A stretch of DNA of 64,000 bases from Kaistella jeonii (GCF_000812865.1 NZ_JSYL01000001.1:1-64000); one strand, 5' to 3'; counted from the first letter of the stretch, positions 53,001-60,877 are shown. A program made the numbers and translations. Notes: generated by a model from the letters alone, not told the origin.

Positions 53001-53225
53001 GCTGCAGCAGAAATGAATAATGGTTTGGCTTGGGTAATTATTGGAGGTTTGATATCTTCTTTATTCCTGACACTGGTTATTGTTCCTGTCGTTTATTCAA
53101 TTTTTGATGGCTTAATTTATAGATTCTCCAAAGGTGAAAAAGTAGATTATGAAGCCGAAATGAAAGCAGATTACAAACATGAAGAGTTAAGTGAAGATGG
53201 TTTCACAGCCAAGCATACCATGTAA
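50046..53225 (+). CDS. RND-family efflux permease
   Basis: 1059 residues, full length, 12 membrane segments. MKLAEISIKRPTLIIVLFTILTLGGLFSY opens as in AcrB/MdtC-type pumps. The proton-relay aspartates are in VVGILVDDAIVVLENIYRHMEMG of TM4. The second half repeats the plan (GMIMLIGLVAKNAIMIVDF). It exports drugs or other hydrophobic compounds with proton uptake. Substrate range cannot be predicted. The C-terminal tail (KADYKHEELSEDGFTAKHTM) is soluble. Last gene of the operon, with a terminator behind it. Confidence 0.94.
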   Translation: MKLAEISIKRPTLIIVLFTILTLGGLFSYSQMGYELIPKFEINVVTISTVYPGASPSEVESSVTKKIEDAISSLENVKKVESKSYEGLSLVMVTLNSGTDTNYALNDAQRKINAIVANLPEDAKPPSLLKFSLSDLPIITAGATSSLPQKEFYDLLDKKIEPVLSRVKGVAQVNLIGGEEREIRVNMDQAKIEGYGLSVPEIQQAILSSNLDFPTGNIKTRNNTTIIRLSGKYKDTGELNNLVIKTKSGSQIRLSDVAFVEDSQKDVQKIARVNQKPAIIIQIVKQSDANAVEVSELSRVAIAKIQDDYKLQNVKIDIVNDSTNFTLNAANNVTHDLLIAVSLVAIVMLLFLHSIRNAFIVMVSIPASLIATFIGMYLLGYTLNLMSLLGLSLVVGILVDDAIVVLENIYRHMEMGKSKVRAAYDGTAEIGFTVMAITLVIVVVFLPIALSTGLVSNIISQFCVTVVIATLLSLLSSFTIVPWLSSRFGKLEHLTGKNWFEKFILAFEKRLDAFTHWVSGLLEWCLRSWKTKLITLGLVIILFFSSFALVGLGFIGGEFFAKIDKGEFLVQIELPKDASIEQSNFMTQKAEKYLSEKKEVEKIITTVGQTSDGQGGAQATAYKSEIDVILVGKDQRADNSFVYAAKLKKELESVLVGAKVKTVPVGLLGAEQAPLALVITGPDLKSAMTFAKQAEAQLRSIDGASEVKLTTEGGNPEINVQVDRDKMSALGLNLQTVGLTMQTAFSGNTDGKFRAGDYEYDINIQYNQKGRSTINDVNNLIFVNDQQEQIKLSQFATVTESSGPSFLERRDKSPSVTIQAQTIGKTTGTVAAEWQKKFETLKKPTGVNYLWSGDQENQTEGFGTLGVALLAAIILVYLVMVALYNSFIYPFVVLFSIPLALIGVLVALALTNNSLNIFTILGMIMLIGLVAKNAIMIVDFTNMRKAAGESTHKALLQANHARLRPILMTTIAMVIGMLPIALAGGAAAEMNNGLAWVIIGGLISSLFLTLVIVPVVYSIFDGLIYRFSKGEKVDYEAEMKADYKHEELSEDGFTAKHTM

Positions 53226-53247
53226 TATTAATAATAATGTAATAAAG

Positions 53248-53281
53248 AGAAGCCGTTTCATTAATTTGAAACGGCTTCTTA
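53248..53281. terminator. Bidirectional terminator between RND and MATE genes
   Basis: AGAAGCCGTTTCA and TGAAACGGCTTCT pair around TTAATT, between convergent genes. Confidence 0.85.
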
Positions 53282-53305
53282 ATTTTAGAATTGAAAGATT
53301 AAATT

Positions 53306-54679
53306 TTAAATTCCTGTCTTTTCAAAAGCATCAATTTTTCTTTGAGAAAGATTTAGGAAACGGAAGACGAGTAGAACCGCCGAAATCGTTAAACCTAAAC
53401 CAAGCGCGATCCACATTCCGAAAGCGCCCATTTTCATAGGAACACAAAGGAAATATCCTAGTGGAATAGTGATTAGCCAATAAGCAATAAAAGTGATAAT
53501 CGACGGAATTTTCACATCCTGAATTCCTCTTAAAGATCCTAATGCAACAACCTGAACACCATCTGAAAGTTGAAATAAAGCCGCAATGATCATCAGTTTC
53601 GCCGCCAACTGAATTACTTCAACATCTTCTTTTCTGGTGAAAAAGGTTGGTAAAATATGTCTTCCCAAAATAAAAAATACTCCACAGGCAAACATAAAAA
53701 TGAATACTAGTTTCATATTATTAATTCCGACCTCCTTTAATTCGGTGTAATTTTGTTCACCTAATTTACGTCCGATCATCACGGTTGAAGCCACACTAAA
53801 ACCAATACAAAGATTAAAAGTAAACGATGCCATAGAAAGCGCAATCTGATGAGATGCGATATCTTTTGCAGAAACCAAACCACAAATAAAAGCTGCACCT
53901 GCAAAAGCCGTCACTTCAAAAAACATTTGCAACGCTGTAGGAAAACCAATTTTCAGCATCTTACGAAACATTTCTCTGGAAAACCCTACGATTTTAAGAG
54001 AGAAATCTTTAATATATCTTCGAGTTTTCGGTTCTTTTAAAAGCACATAATAAAGGAAAACCATCATAAAAACTCTTGCAATTAAACTTGCCAAAGCAGA
54101 TCCCTCAACACCCATTGGGGAAATTCCGAACATTCCCGTGATGAAAACATAATTCAAAACAATATTAATGATATTTGCGAAGATGGTTGCTTTGGTAACA
54201 CCAATCGTATAAGACAATCCTTCTGAAACTTCCCGCAATGTTTGAAAAACCATAAATGGTAAAATACTCAGAGTCATAATTCCTAAAAAGCCGATCGTAT
54301 CGGGGATAATTTCTTTCGGCTGATCCATGTGATAAAGCAGGGGAAGAGCTAGCAACAGGATAATCATTAAGATAAGTCCAATTCCAAAATTGATAACGAA
54401 ACCATGACGAAAAACGGAGTTGATAACACTGTGTTTTTCCTGTGAATGTGCCTCGGAAACCAACGGTGGAATCGCAAATGAAAATCCCAGCGCAAATACA
54501 AAGATTGAAAAAAAAACGGCATTTCCTAAAGAAACTGAAGCTAAAGCTTGAGCACCCAATAATTTCCCTACAATAATATTATCAAAAAGATTCACGGAAA
54601 CCTGCCCAACCTGAGTGAGCATTACGGGCAGAGCAAGGGTTAAACTCGCTTTTGTATATTTAGAATTAAGAAATTTCAT
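53306..54679 (-). CDS. MATE-family efflux transporter
   Basis: 457 residues from ATG 54677-54679 (MKFLNSKYTKASLTLALPVMLTQVGQ). A 12-codon upstream extension (MQYFCRKLFLFS) looks non-coding. It has twelve membrane segments in two halves, with LALPVMLTQVGQVSVNLFDNIIVGKLLGAQALASVSLGNAVFF and, in the second half, GFPTALQMFFEVTAFAGAAF and ADGVQ-type LSDGVQVVALGSLRGIQDVKIP. It exports cations or drugs using a sodium or proton gradient. Confidence 0.92.
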   Translation of the reverse strand: MKFLNSKYTKASLTLALPVMLTQVGQVSVNLFDNIIVGKLLGAQALASVSLGNAVFFSIFVFALGFSFAIPPLVSEAHSQEKHSVINSVFRHGFVINFGIGLILMIILLLALPLLYHMDQPKEIIPDTIGFLGIMTLSILPFMVFQTLREVSEGLSYTIGVTKATIFANIINIVLNYVFITGMFGISPMGVEGSALASLIARVFMMVFLYYVLLKEPKTRRYIKDFSLKIVGFSREMFRKMLKIGFPTALQMFFEVTAFAGAAFICGLVSAKDIASHQIALSMASFTFNLCIGFSVASTVMIGRKLGEQNYTELKEVGINNMKLVFIFMFACGVFFILGRHILPTFFTRKEDVEVIQLAAKLMIIAALFQLSDGVQVVALGSLRGIQDVKIPSIITFIAYWLITIPLGYFLCVPMKMGAFGMWIALGLGLTISAVLLVFRFLNLSQRKIDAFEKTGI

Positions 54680-54746
54680 AGAGAATAAAAAAAGTTTGCG
54701 GCAAAAATACTGCAAACTTTTTCAAAATTTATTGAAGTGCGTTAAT

Positions 54747-55931
54747 TTATTTTCTTACAAAACTGGCAACATCCTCCGCAGAAACCGGATTGGATCCCAA
54801 AATAATTAATCGTTCAACCACGTTTCTCAACTCGCGAATATTTCCAGTCCATTTGAAATTTTCTAAGCTTGTAATCGCTTTTTCATCGAAATCCTTTTGT
54901 ATGGTTCCGTGTTCTTCAGAAATAATTTTAGAAAAATGCTGTACTAACATTTTAATATCTTCTTTTCTTTCATCTAAAGGTGGAACGTAAATTTCGATTA
55001 CAGAAAGTCTGTGATACAGATCTTCCCGGAATTTCCCAGATTCGATTTCATGCTTCATGTTTTTATTGGTCGCGGCCAAAATACGTACATCTACTTTTAT
55101 TTCTTTATCGCTTCCGACGGGGGAAACTTTACTTTCTTGTAATGCACGGAGAACTTTTGCTTGTGCAACCAAAGTCATATCACCGATTTCGTCTAAAAAA
55201 ATAGTTCCATTATTCGCCAATTCAAATTTTCCTTGTTTGTCCTTAATCGCGCCGGTAAAACTACCTTTCACGTGTCCAAATAATTCAGATTCAATAAGTT
55301 CTGAAGGAATTGCGGCACAATTTACCTCGATCATCGGTCCTTTGCTGCGATCACTTTGCGCATGAATTGCGTGAGCGACTAATTCTTTTCCAGCTCCATT
55401 GGGTCCCGTAATTAAAACTCTTGCGTCAGAAGCTGCCACTTTTTCGATCATATCCTGAATTTTTTTTAAAGCAGGAGAATCACCGATCATCTGATATTTT
55501 TTGTTTACTTTTTTCTTTAAAGTCGTATTTTCTACTTTCAAGTTTTGGTTAGATTTCTGTAAAATTCTTTTATCTAATGCATTTTTCACACTGGTGATCA
55601 ATCTGTTGATATCAATCGGTTTCGAGATAAAATCATAAGCACCCACTTTCAGACAATCTACCGCAGTATCGATATCTGCGTGACCTGAAATCATTACAAA
55701 CGTGGTATCTGGTTTAAGTTGAAGCGCTTGCTTAAGTAATTCGGTCCCAGAAAGTTTCGGCATTTTAATATCAGAAACAACCAAAGCGAAATCTTCTTTT
55801 TCAATTTGTTTTAAACCTTCTAGACCATCTTCGGCAATTACGAATTCATAATTTGGAAGCTCATCATGCAGGATACTTTGCAGTACACCGGAAATGGCTC
55901 TTTCATCTTCAACTATTAAGATTTTTTGCAT
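54747..55931 (-). CDS. Sigma-54 activator-type response regulator without DNA-binding domain
   Basis: 394 residues. Receiver domain 1-120 with D54 (VVSDIKMPKLSG) and K103-region FISKPID. AAA+ domain about 150-380: Walker A GPNGAGKELVA, ESELFGHVKGSFTGAIKDK (the GAFTGA loop reads GSFTGA), Walker B GTIFLDEIGDM and FREDLYHRLSVIEIYVPPL. It ends NPVSAEDVASFVRK with no C-terminal Fis-type helix-turn-helix, which NtrC-like proteins (about 440-480 residues) normally have. It may activate sigma-54 promoters without specific DNA binding. No partner kinase is adjacent. Confidence 0.9.
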   Translation of the reverse strand: MQKILIVEDERAISGVLQSILHDELPNYEFVIAEDGLEGLKQIEKEDFALVVSDIKMPKLSGTELLKQALQLKPDTTFVMISGHADIDTAVDCLKVGAYDFISKPIDINRLITSVKNALDKRILQKSNQNLKVENTTLKKKVNKKYQMIGDSPALKKIQDMIEKVAASDARVLITGPNGAGKELVAHAIHAQSDRSKGPMIEVNCAAIPSELIESELFGHVKGSFTGAIKDKQGKFELANNGTIFLDEIGDMTLVAQAKVLRALQESKVSPVGSDKEIKVDVRILAATNKNMKHEIESGKFREDLYHRLSVIEIYVPPLDERKEDIKMLVQHFSKIISEEHGTIQKDFDEKAITSLENFKWTGNIRELRNVVERLIILGSNPVSAEDVASFVRK

Positions 55932-56008
55932 TTATTGAAATTTATTGATTTTGTAAAAATTTTGTTTAAAATTTGCAGATTAGGTAGCAATAATCATACC
56001 CCAAAATA

Positions 56009-56695
56009 CTACAAATTGTAGTTTCGGTGACCAAAAATGGCCGACCCAACGCGAACAGAATTTGCGCCACATTCGATGGCGACAGGAAAGTCGTCACTCA
56101 TTCCCATAGATAAAGTTTCTAATTTTCTTTGAAGTGACATTTTATCAAAAATCTGCTTTAATAATGTAAATTCCTTCTTCACTTGATTTTTATCGTCTGT
56201 GAAAGTTGCCATTCCCATTAAACCTTTGATCTCAATATTTGGAAATTTTCCATTCAAATACTCTTGGAAAATCTCTTTAGCTTCGTGAATTTCAAGACCG
56301 AATTTTGTTTTTTCCTCTGCGATTTTTACCTGAAGTAAAACTTTAATTTTCCGCTTGTATTTTTCCGCTTGTTTATCAATTTCTTCTAACAGTTTTTCAG
56401 AATCTACACTTTGAATAGTGTTGATAAATGGCGCAATATATTTTACCTTATTTGTCTGCAGATGACCGATTAAATGCCACTGAATATCTTTGGGTAGAAG
56501 CAGTTGTTTCTCTACCAATTCCTGCACTTTATTTTCGCCAAAGACTTTTTGGCCTTGATCATAAATCTGCTGAATCATTTCAACAGGATGCGTTTTTGAA
56601 ACTGCGACAAGCTCAACATGTGATGGTAATTTTGATAATATATTTTTATAATTATCTGTTATTTCCGAAAGATCGCTGAGATTGTTGTTCATCAT
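56009..56695 (-). CDS. YggS-family PLP homeostasis protein
   Basis: 228 residues. Alanine-racemase-like barrel: LVAVSKTHPVEMIQQIYDQGQKVFGENKVQELVEK with the PLP lysine, WHLIGHLQTNKVKYIAPFINTIQSVDS, LMGMATFTDD, SMGMSDDFPVAIECGANSVRVGSAIFG. It binds PLP and keeps vitamin B6 and amino-acid pools balanced. It has no known catalytic role. Confidence 0.95.
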   Translation of the reverse strand: MMNNNLSDLSEITDNYKNILSKLPSHVELVAVSKTHPVEMIQQIYDQGQKVFGENKVQELVEKQLLLPKDIQWHLIGHLQTNKVKYIAPFINTIQSVDSEKLLEEIDKQAEKYKRKIKVLLQVKIAEEKTKFGLEIHEAKEIFQEYLNGKFPNIEIKGLMGMATFTDDKNQVKKEFTLLKQIFDKMSLQRKLETLSMGMSDDFPVAIECGANSVRVGSAIFGHRNYNL

Positions 56696-56803
56696 GTTAT
56701 GCTAAAAGTACGTTAAAATAGTAATCTTGAAAATTACCAAATTTAATAATGGATTACAAATTTTTAGAAAAAAAAGAGAATTTTTTTTTAGCCCTTTCTT
56801 TTT

Positions 56804-56848
56804 GGGTGTTTACACGCTATTTTCTGAAATTTATAAATGATATATTTG
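56804..56848 (+). promoter_or_regulatory. Operator box and -7 element of the two-component operon
   Basis: GGGTGTTTACACGCT (56804-56818) has an inverted core GTGT-TT-ACAC. Twenty-two bases later comes TATATTTG (56841-56848), an exact TAnnTTTG, and the first ATG follows at 56869. There is no TTTG at the -33 position, as expected for an activator-dependent promoter. The same box at the same distance occurs at 59386. Confidence 0.6.
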
Positions 56849-56868
56849 CTTTTCACAAACAAATAAAT

Positions 56869-57288
56869 ATGAGCAACTTAGAAAAACACCTAATCAGCGC
56901 AGAGCAAACTAAAGTTTTGGCAGAAGAGTACATTAAAAGTAATTACGCTGAAATCAATAAAAAAAGGCCCGAGTCAAAACCTGATTCGAAAATGTACAGT
57001 ATAGATTTAGACGTTTTGCAAGAATATTTACAACTCATAAGTGATGAAATGGAAAAAAGAGGTGTTAAAAATAAAGGGGTTAAAGTTTCGCTCGGAAAAT
57101 ATTCTGAATACTCAAAAGATCCGAAATTGAAACCAGAATATCTTGGCTATCAAATGATCTTTTTTTCTCCCACTGATTTAGGTCGTGGTCAAAGTGAGAA
57201 CCGAAATGCAATTGATGAAATGGATGCAGCATCAAATATGGATGAAATCCCAGATTTGAATTATATGAATATAACGCCGCCTTATTAA
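56869..57288 (+). CDS. Unknown protein, first gene of the two-component operon
   Basis: 139 residues from ATG 56869, just after the promoter. An open frame extending 40 codons upstream crosses the promoter and is rejected. The protein is soluble and charged: a helical first half (EKHLISAEQTKVLAEEYIKSNYAEINKKRP, then LDVLQEYLQLISDEMEKRGVKNKGVKVSLGKY), then a compact part with LGYQMIFFSPTDLGRGQSENRNAI, and an acidic, Pro-rich end. Not recognised. Its stop is seven bases before the next gene, so it is co-transcribed with the sensor and regulator and could be a partner or a target of the pathway. Confidence 0.7.
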   Translation: MSNLEKHLISAEQTKVLAEEYIKSNYAEINKKRPESKPDSKMYSIDLDVLQEYLQLISDEMEKRGVKNKGVKVSLGKYSEYSKDPKLKPEYLGYQMIFFSPTDLGRGQSENRNAIDEMDAASNMDEIPDLNYMNITPPY

Positions 57289-57295
57289 GTTAGCG

Positions 57296-57949
57296 ATGGT
57301 TTGGAACAGAGAAATAGCAGGTTCTTTTGTAGCATTTCTAATGTTAATCTGTTTACTATTTTTAATATTAAAGAGAAGAAAGTTAGAGAAAGGCAGTAAT
57401 TATTTTATTTTTGGATTAGGGATTTTAACATTTATTGAGATTTACTGCACTTTGCAAAAGTTTATAAATATTACTTACAATTCTTCAATTTTATACGTTA
57501 TCGGAATAAATTTAATCGTATTCCTGCTGTTTTTTTTGTATTTTCAAAGTATTTTGATTTCAGAAAAGCTAAAACGAGTCAATTTACTATTAATTGTTTT
57601 ATTCCTCTTAAATTATATTGGTTCTGCAATATTTGTTGAAAACTTCTTTACAAGATTTCCTTTTTTCAGCTACTTTGTAGAAGTGGTTTTATTAACAGGA
57701 AGTATTTTTTTAGTCATGTCTCAAACATTTAATTCAGATAAAATTTTGGGACTAGGTCATTATTTTCCTTTCTGGGTTTGTATCAGTTTACTCGTGACAT
57801 ATTTAGGAGTTTTACCTCTTCTTGTCATCAGTTACACTGCAACAAATTTGATGAACCTAAATATATTTTTCGTATTATTATTCTTGGTAAATGTAGCAGG
57901 ATATACCATTTTATTTTTTGGTATTTTGAAGGCGAAAAAAGAAATTTAA
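57296..57949 (+). CDS. Polytopic membrane protein, probable sensor partner
   Basis: 217 residues, about seven membrane segments (7-24, 36-53, 60-82, 93-112, 118-138, 152-174, 184-212), with very short loops. It resembles the membrane-sensor part found at the N-terminus of many Bacteroidota histidine kinases, here as a separate gene ten bases before a kinase that has only one membrane segment. It may thus supply the sensing part. No family recognised. Confidence 0.65.
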   Translation: MVWNREIAGSFVAFLMLICLLFLILKRRKLEKGSNYFIFGLGILTFIEIYCTLQKFINITYNSSILYVIGINLIVFLLFFLYFQSILISEKLKRVNLLLIVLFLLNYIGSAIFVENFFTRFPFFSYFVEVVLLTGSIFLVMSQTFNSDKILGLGHYFPFWVCISLLVTYLGVLPLLVISYTATNLMNLNIFFVLLFLVNVAGYTILFFGILKAKKEI

Positions 57950-57959
57950 TTTTTTAGTG

Positions 57960-58730
57960 ATGAAATTTTCTGAAATGGATTTCTTACTTATTCTAACCAC
58001 TTTCATGATTTTGATAGTGGTTTTAATGATGGTGGCAATCTACAGCGTTTTTATTAAAAAAAAATCGCAATTGATTTTAACACAAAAAATAAAAGAAGCT
58101 ACCTTTGAACAGGAACTTGCAAATTCGCAGGTCGAGATTAAAGAACAGACCTTGAATTATATAGGACAGGAACTTCATGATGATCTGGGACAGAAACTTT
58201 CGGTTGCCAGATTGATGACCAACAAATTATCGTTTTCTGATGAGAGCGAGAAAAAAGAAATTGCAAATGAAATCAATCTTTTAATAGGGGAGTGCATTCA
58301 GGATATCAGAAATCTATCGAAAGTTTTTATTACAAAACAAGTTGAACATTTTGGATTTGTTGAATCTTTGGAACGGGAAATTTTTAGAATTAAAAGATTA
58401 CAGCTTTTGGAGGTTCATTATGATATCAATAATCGCGATTTAGAAATTAACTCCAGTCACGCACTAATTTTATTTAGAATTATCCAGGAGTGTATAAATA
58501 ATGTCATCAAGCATTCTAAGTCAAAATGTATTGAACTACTTGTTATCGACCATCAAGATTTTATCGATATTAATATTAATGACACAGGAATCGGATTTAA
58601 TACCCACAGAGAAGACAATGGTAGCGGTTTAAAAAACATGATCAGTCGTGCCAAAATCATAAATACCGATTTTAAGATAAACTCTTCTGAAAAAGATGGA
58701 ACGAAAGTTTTGATTACTTATAATAAATAA
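57960..58730 (+). CDS. Sensor histidine kinase (HisKA_3 type)
   Basis: 256 residues from ATG 57960 (a GTG one codon earlier is possible). One membrane segment (FLLILTTFMILIVVLMMVAIYSVFI, residues 8-32), a short coiled linker, then the dimerisation helix with phospho-acceptor H73 in YIGQELHDDLGQKLSVARL, the N box IIQECINNVIKHSKSK, DTGIGF and GSGLKNMISRAK. There is no separate sensor domain. It is followed six bases later by its LuxR-type regulator. Confidence 0.93.
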   Translation: MKFSEMDFLLILTTFMILIVVLMMVAIYSVFIKKKSQLILTQKIKEATFEQELANSQVEIKEQTLNYIGQELHDDLGQKLSVARLMTNKLSFSDESEKKEIANEINLLIGECIQDIRNLSKVFITKQVEHFGFVESLEREIFRIKRLQLLEVHYDINNRDLEINSSHALILFRIIQECINNVIKHSKSKCIELLVIDHQDFIDININDTGIGFNTHREDNGSGLKNMISRAKIINTDFKINSSEKDGTKVLITYNK

Positions 58731-58736
58731 AAAATC

Positions 58737-59381
58737 ATGGAAAAGATAAAAATTGCAATTGTAGATGATCATAAATTAGTTTCGAAAGCGCTGGAAAATT
58801 TACTTTCTTTTAATTCTAATTTTGAAGTAATTATGAACTGCTTCAATGGTCAAGATTTTTTGGATCAGCTCAGAACGAGAAAAGATCATCCCGATGTTAT
58901 TTTAATGGATATCAATATGCCCATCAAAAATGGAATTGAAACGACGGAAGAAATTTCGAAGGAATTCCCAAATTTGAAAGTCATTGCTCTAACAATGGAA
59001 GATAATGAGGGAACAATTATCAAAATGCTAAAAGCCGGTGCAAAAGGATATTTACTGAAAGATATGTCGCCGGATATTTTATTTGATGCCATTGACATTG
59101 TTCACAAGAAAGGCATTTTTTATACAGATCTGTTGACTCAAAGTTTGCTAAAGATAAAAACAGAGGAAAAACTTTTGAACGAGTTACACGAAACTCTGAA
59201 AGGTCGCGAAATCGAGTTTATTAAATTGGCATGCTCCGAACTCACTTATCGAGAAATAGCAGATCAAATGTTCCTGAGTCCCAGAACAATAGATGGTTAT
59301 CGCGATTCCGTATTTTTAAAATTGAATATAAAAACCAGAGTAGGAATTGTGTTATTTGCTATTAAAAATAATCTTACTTAA
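58737..59381 (+). CDS. LuxR/NarL-family response regulator
   Basis: 214 residues. Receiver domain with D10/D11 and phospho-acceptor D58 (VILMDINMPIKNG), T86 region ALTMEDN and K109 region GYLLKDMSP. The C-terminal LuxR-type helix-turn-helix is LKGREIEFIKLACSELTYREIADQMFLSPRTIDGYRDSVFLKLNIKTRVGIVLFAIKNN. It probably binds GGGTGTTTWCACGCT boxes before its own operon and five bases after its own stop codon (inference from shared box and spacing). Confidence 0.94.
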   Translation: MEKIKIAIVDDHKLVSKALENLLSFNSNFEVIMNCFNGQDFLDQLRTRKDHPDVILMDINMPIKNGIETTEEISKEFPNLKVIALTMEDNEGTIIKMLKAGAKGYLLKDMSPDILFDAIDIVHKKGIFYTDLLTQSLLKIKTEEKLLNELHETLKGREIEFIKLACSELTYREIADQMFLSPRTIDGYRDSVFLKLNIKTRVGIVLFAIKNNLT

Positions 59382-59385
59382 AAAA

Positions 59386-59430
59386 GGGTGTTTTCACGCT
59401 TGTTTTACCTTTTTTTTAAATATAGTTTTG
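59386..59430 (+). promoter_or_regulatory. Second copy of the operator box with -7 element
   Basis: GGGTGTTTTCACGCT (59386-59400) matches the box at 56804 in 14 of 15 bases. Twenty-two bases later TAGTTTTG (59423-59430) is an exact TAnnTTTG. The box-to-promoter distance is identical in both places. It begins five bases after the regulator gene. Confidence 0.6.
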
Positions 59431-59435
59431 CAGGA

Positions 59436-59496
59436 CACAATTCACAAATAATGAAAAGAGAAGGCCGGTTTTTTTTAACCGGTTTTTTCGTGAATT
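59436..59496 (+). ncRNA. Candidate small RNA under the two-component regulator
   Basis: From the -7 element at 59423-59430 a transcript should start near 59436. CCGGTT (59465-59470) and AACCGG (59477-59482) make a hairpin followed by TTTTTT (59483-59488), a rho-independent terminator, so the RNA would be about 50 bases. AATTCAC (59439-59445) and GTGAATT (59490-59496) form an outer pair. A 15-codon frame from 59451 runs through the terminator and is not credible as a gene. The alternative is that this is only the operon terminator. Confidence 0.45.
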
Positions 59497-59580
59497 AAAC
59501 TGAATGTAGATTTTACATATAAAATTTAAAGTGTTATCAAAACATTCAATAAACATCAAATAGCTTCAGACAACTATTTA

Positions 59581-60261
59581 TTATTTCAATAACCTGTCTT
59601 TTAATTTTCTCATTCCTTCTGTGGCAGAAGTTTTAAAAAAATTCTCAGCCTTCACAAAATTATTGTCTAACTGCGGATCGATCACAAAAACCTCACAATG
59701 ATCTGGTATGTATTGTATTAAACTTGCGGCCGGATAAACTTGCATGGAAGTGCCAATAACCAAAAATATATCAGCAGTCTCTGCCACTTTTACAGCTTGA
59801 TCCATCTCTGGAACCATTTCTCCAAACCATACAATATGTGGACGCAGTTGAACTCCTTCAGAATTGAAGTCACCCAAATTCAAATCCTTTTCCCACGAAA
59901 TTATTTTAGAATCTGAATTAATTGACCGTGCTTTTTTTAGTTCACCATGCAAATGAATTATGTTCGAGGAGCCGGCTCTCTCATGCAGATCATCTACATT
60001 TTGAGTGATAATTTTCACATCAAAATAATCTTCGAGTTCTGCTAAAATAAGATGTGCCTCATTTGGTTCAACTTCATTCAATTGTTTTCTTCTTGCGTTA
60101 TAAAAATCCAGAACCATTTCCGGATTACGTTCAAAACCTTCCGGACTTGCAACATCTTCAATTCTATGATTTTCCCATAAACCGTTTGAATCTCTAAATG
60201 TTTTCACCCCACTTTCTGCGGAAATTCCTGCTCCAGAAAGCACAACAAGTTTCTTTTTCAT
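59581..60261 (-). CDS. Sir2-family NAD-dependent deacylase
   Basis: 226 residues. GAGISAESGVKTFRDSNGLWENHRIEDVASPEGF (NAD site), TQNVDDLHERAGSSNIIHLHGELKKA with catalytic His, LRPHIVWFGEMVP, IGTSMQVYPAASL. The four zinc-binding cysteines found in E. coli CobB are absent: the region between HLHGELKKA and QLRPH has none. This also seems usual for flavobacterial sirtuins. It removes acyl groups from lysines using NAD. Confidence 0.92.
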   Translation of the reverse strand: MKKKLVVLSGAGISAESGVKTFRDSNGLWENHRIEDVASPEGFERNPEMVLDFYNARRKQLNEVEPNEAHLILAELEDYFDVKIITQNVDDLHERAGSSNIIHLHGELKKARSINSDSKIISWEKDLNLGDFNSEGVQLRPHIVWFGEMVPEMDQAVKVAETADIFLVIGTSMQVYPAASLIQYIPDHCEVFVIDPQLDNNFVKAENFFKTSATEGMRKLKDRLLK

Positions 60262-60355
60262 CTTATTTTTTTTAAAATTACAAAAATTTTATTTCAATTT
60301 TGTCGGATTAAATTAAAGAAATCTTAATTAAATTTGTAAACGTAAAAATTTTCAA

Positions 60356-60877
60356 ATGCAAGAGTTAGATGACGATTTTATTTTAAGAAGAGCAGCGATT
60401 TCGGATCAGGAAAAAATCTGGGAAATTCTGCAACAAGCTATTCAAAGACGCAAAAACGATGGCAGCAATCAGTGGCAAGATGGTTACCCAAATTCTGAAA
60501 CTGCCATCATTGACATTCAGAATAAAGTTGGATTTGTATTAGAAAAAAATAATGAAATTGCCGGTTATGCCGCAATTATTTTTGATGTCGAACCTGCTTA
60601 TGAAAATATTGAAGGAAAATGGTTGAGCGAAGGAGAATATGCGGTGATCCATCGCGTCGCCATTTCCGAAAAGTTTTTAGGTCAAGGAATCGCAACAGAA
60701 TTATTTTTGAAAATTGAAGATTTTGTAAAATCTAATCAAGTCATGAGTATTAAAGTGGATACCAATTTCGATAATATTCAAATGTTAAAAATTCTGGACA
60801 AATTAGAATATTCCTATTGTGGGGAAGTTCATTTCCGCGGAAGTCCCAGAAAAGCTTTCGAGAAAATATTAACTTAA
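60356..60877 (+). CDS. GNAT-family N-acetyltransferase
   Basis: 173 residues. FILRRAAISDQEKIWEILQQAIQRRKNDGSNQWQDGYPN at the N-terminus, and the acetyl-CoA loop in YAVIHRVAISEKFLGQGIATELFLKIEDFVKSN (R/Q-x-x-G-x-G/A: LGQGIA). The last part has the usual beta bulge (DTNFDNIQMLKILDKLEYSYCGEVHF). Substrate unknown. The ATG lies in the divergent gap with the sirtuin gene. Confidence 0.88.
   Translation: MQELDDDFILRRAAISDQEKIWEILQQAIQRRKNDGSNQWQDGYPNSETAIIDIQNKVGFVLEKNNEIAGYAAIIFDVEPAYENIEGKWLSEGEYAVIHRVAISEKFLGQGIATELFLKIEDFVKSNQVMSIKVDTNFDNIQMLKILDKLEYSYCGEVHFRGSPRKAFEKILT

Noticed and set aside
56749..56868. 40-codon extension of the first gene of the two-component operon
   Set aside because: It runs through the operator box and the -7 element. 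The ATG at 56869 follows the promoter.
59451..59498. 15-codon frame in the candidate small RNA
   Set aside because: It reads through the terminator stem and T-run, so a transcript ending there would lack its stop codon.
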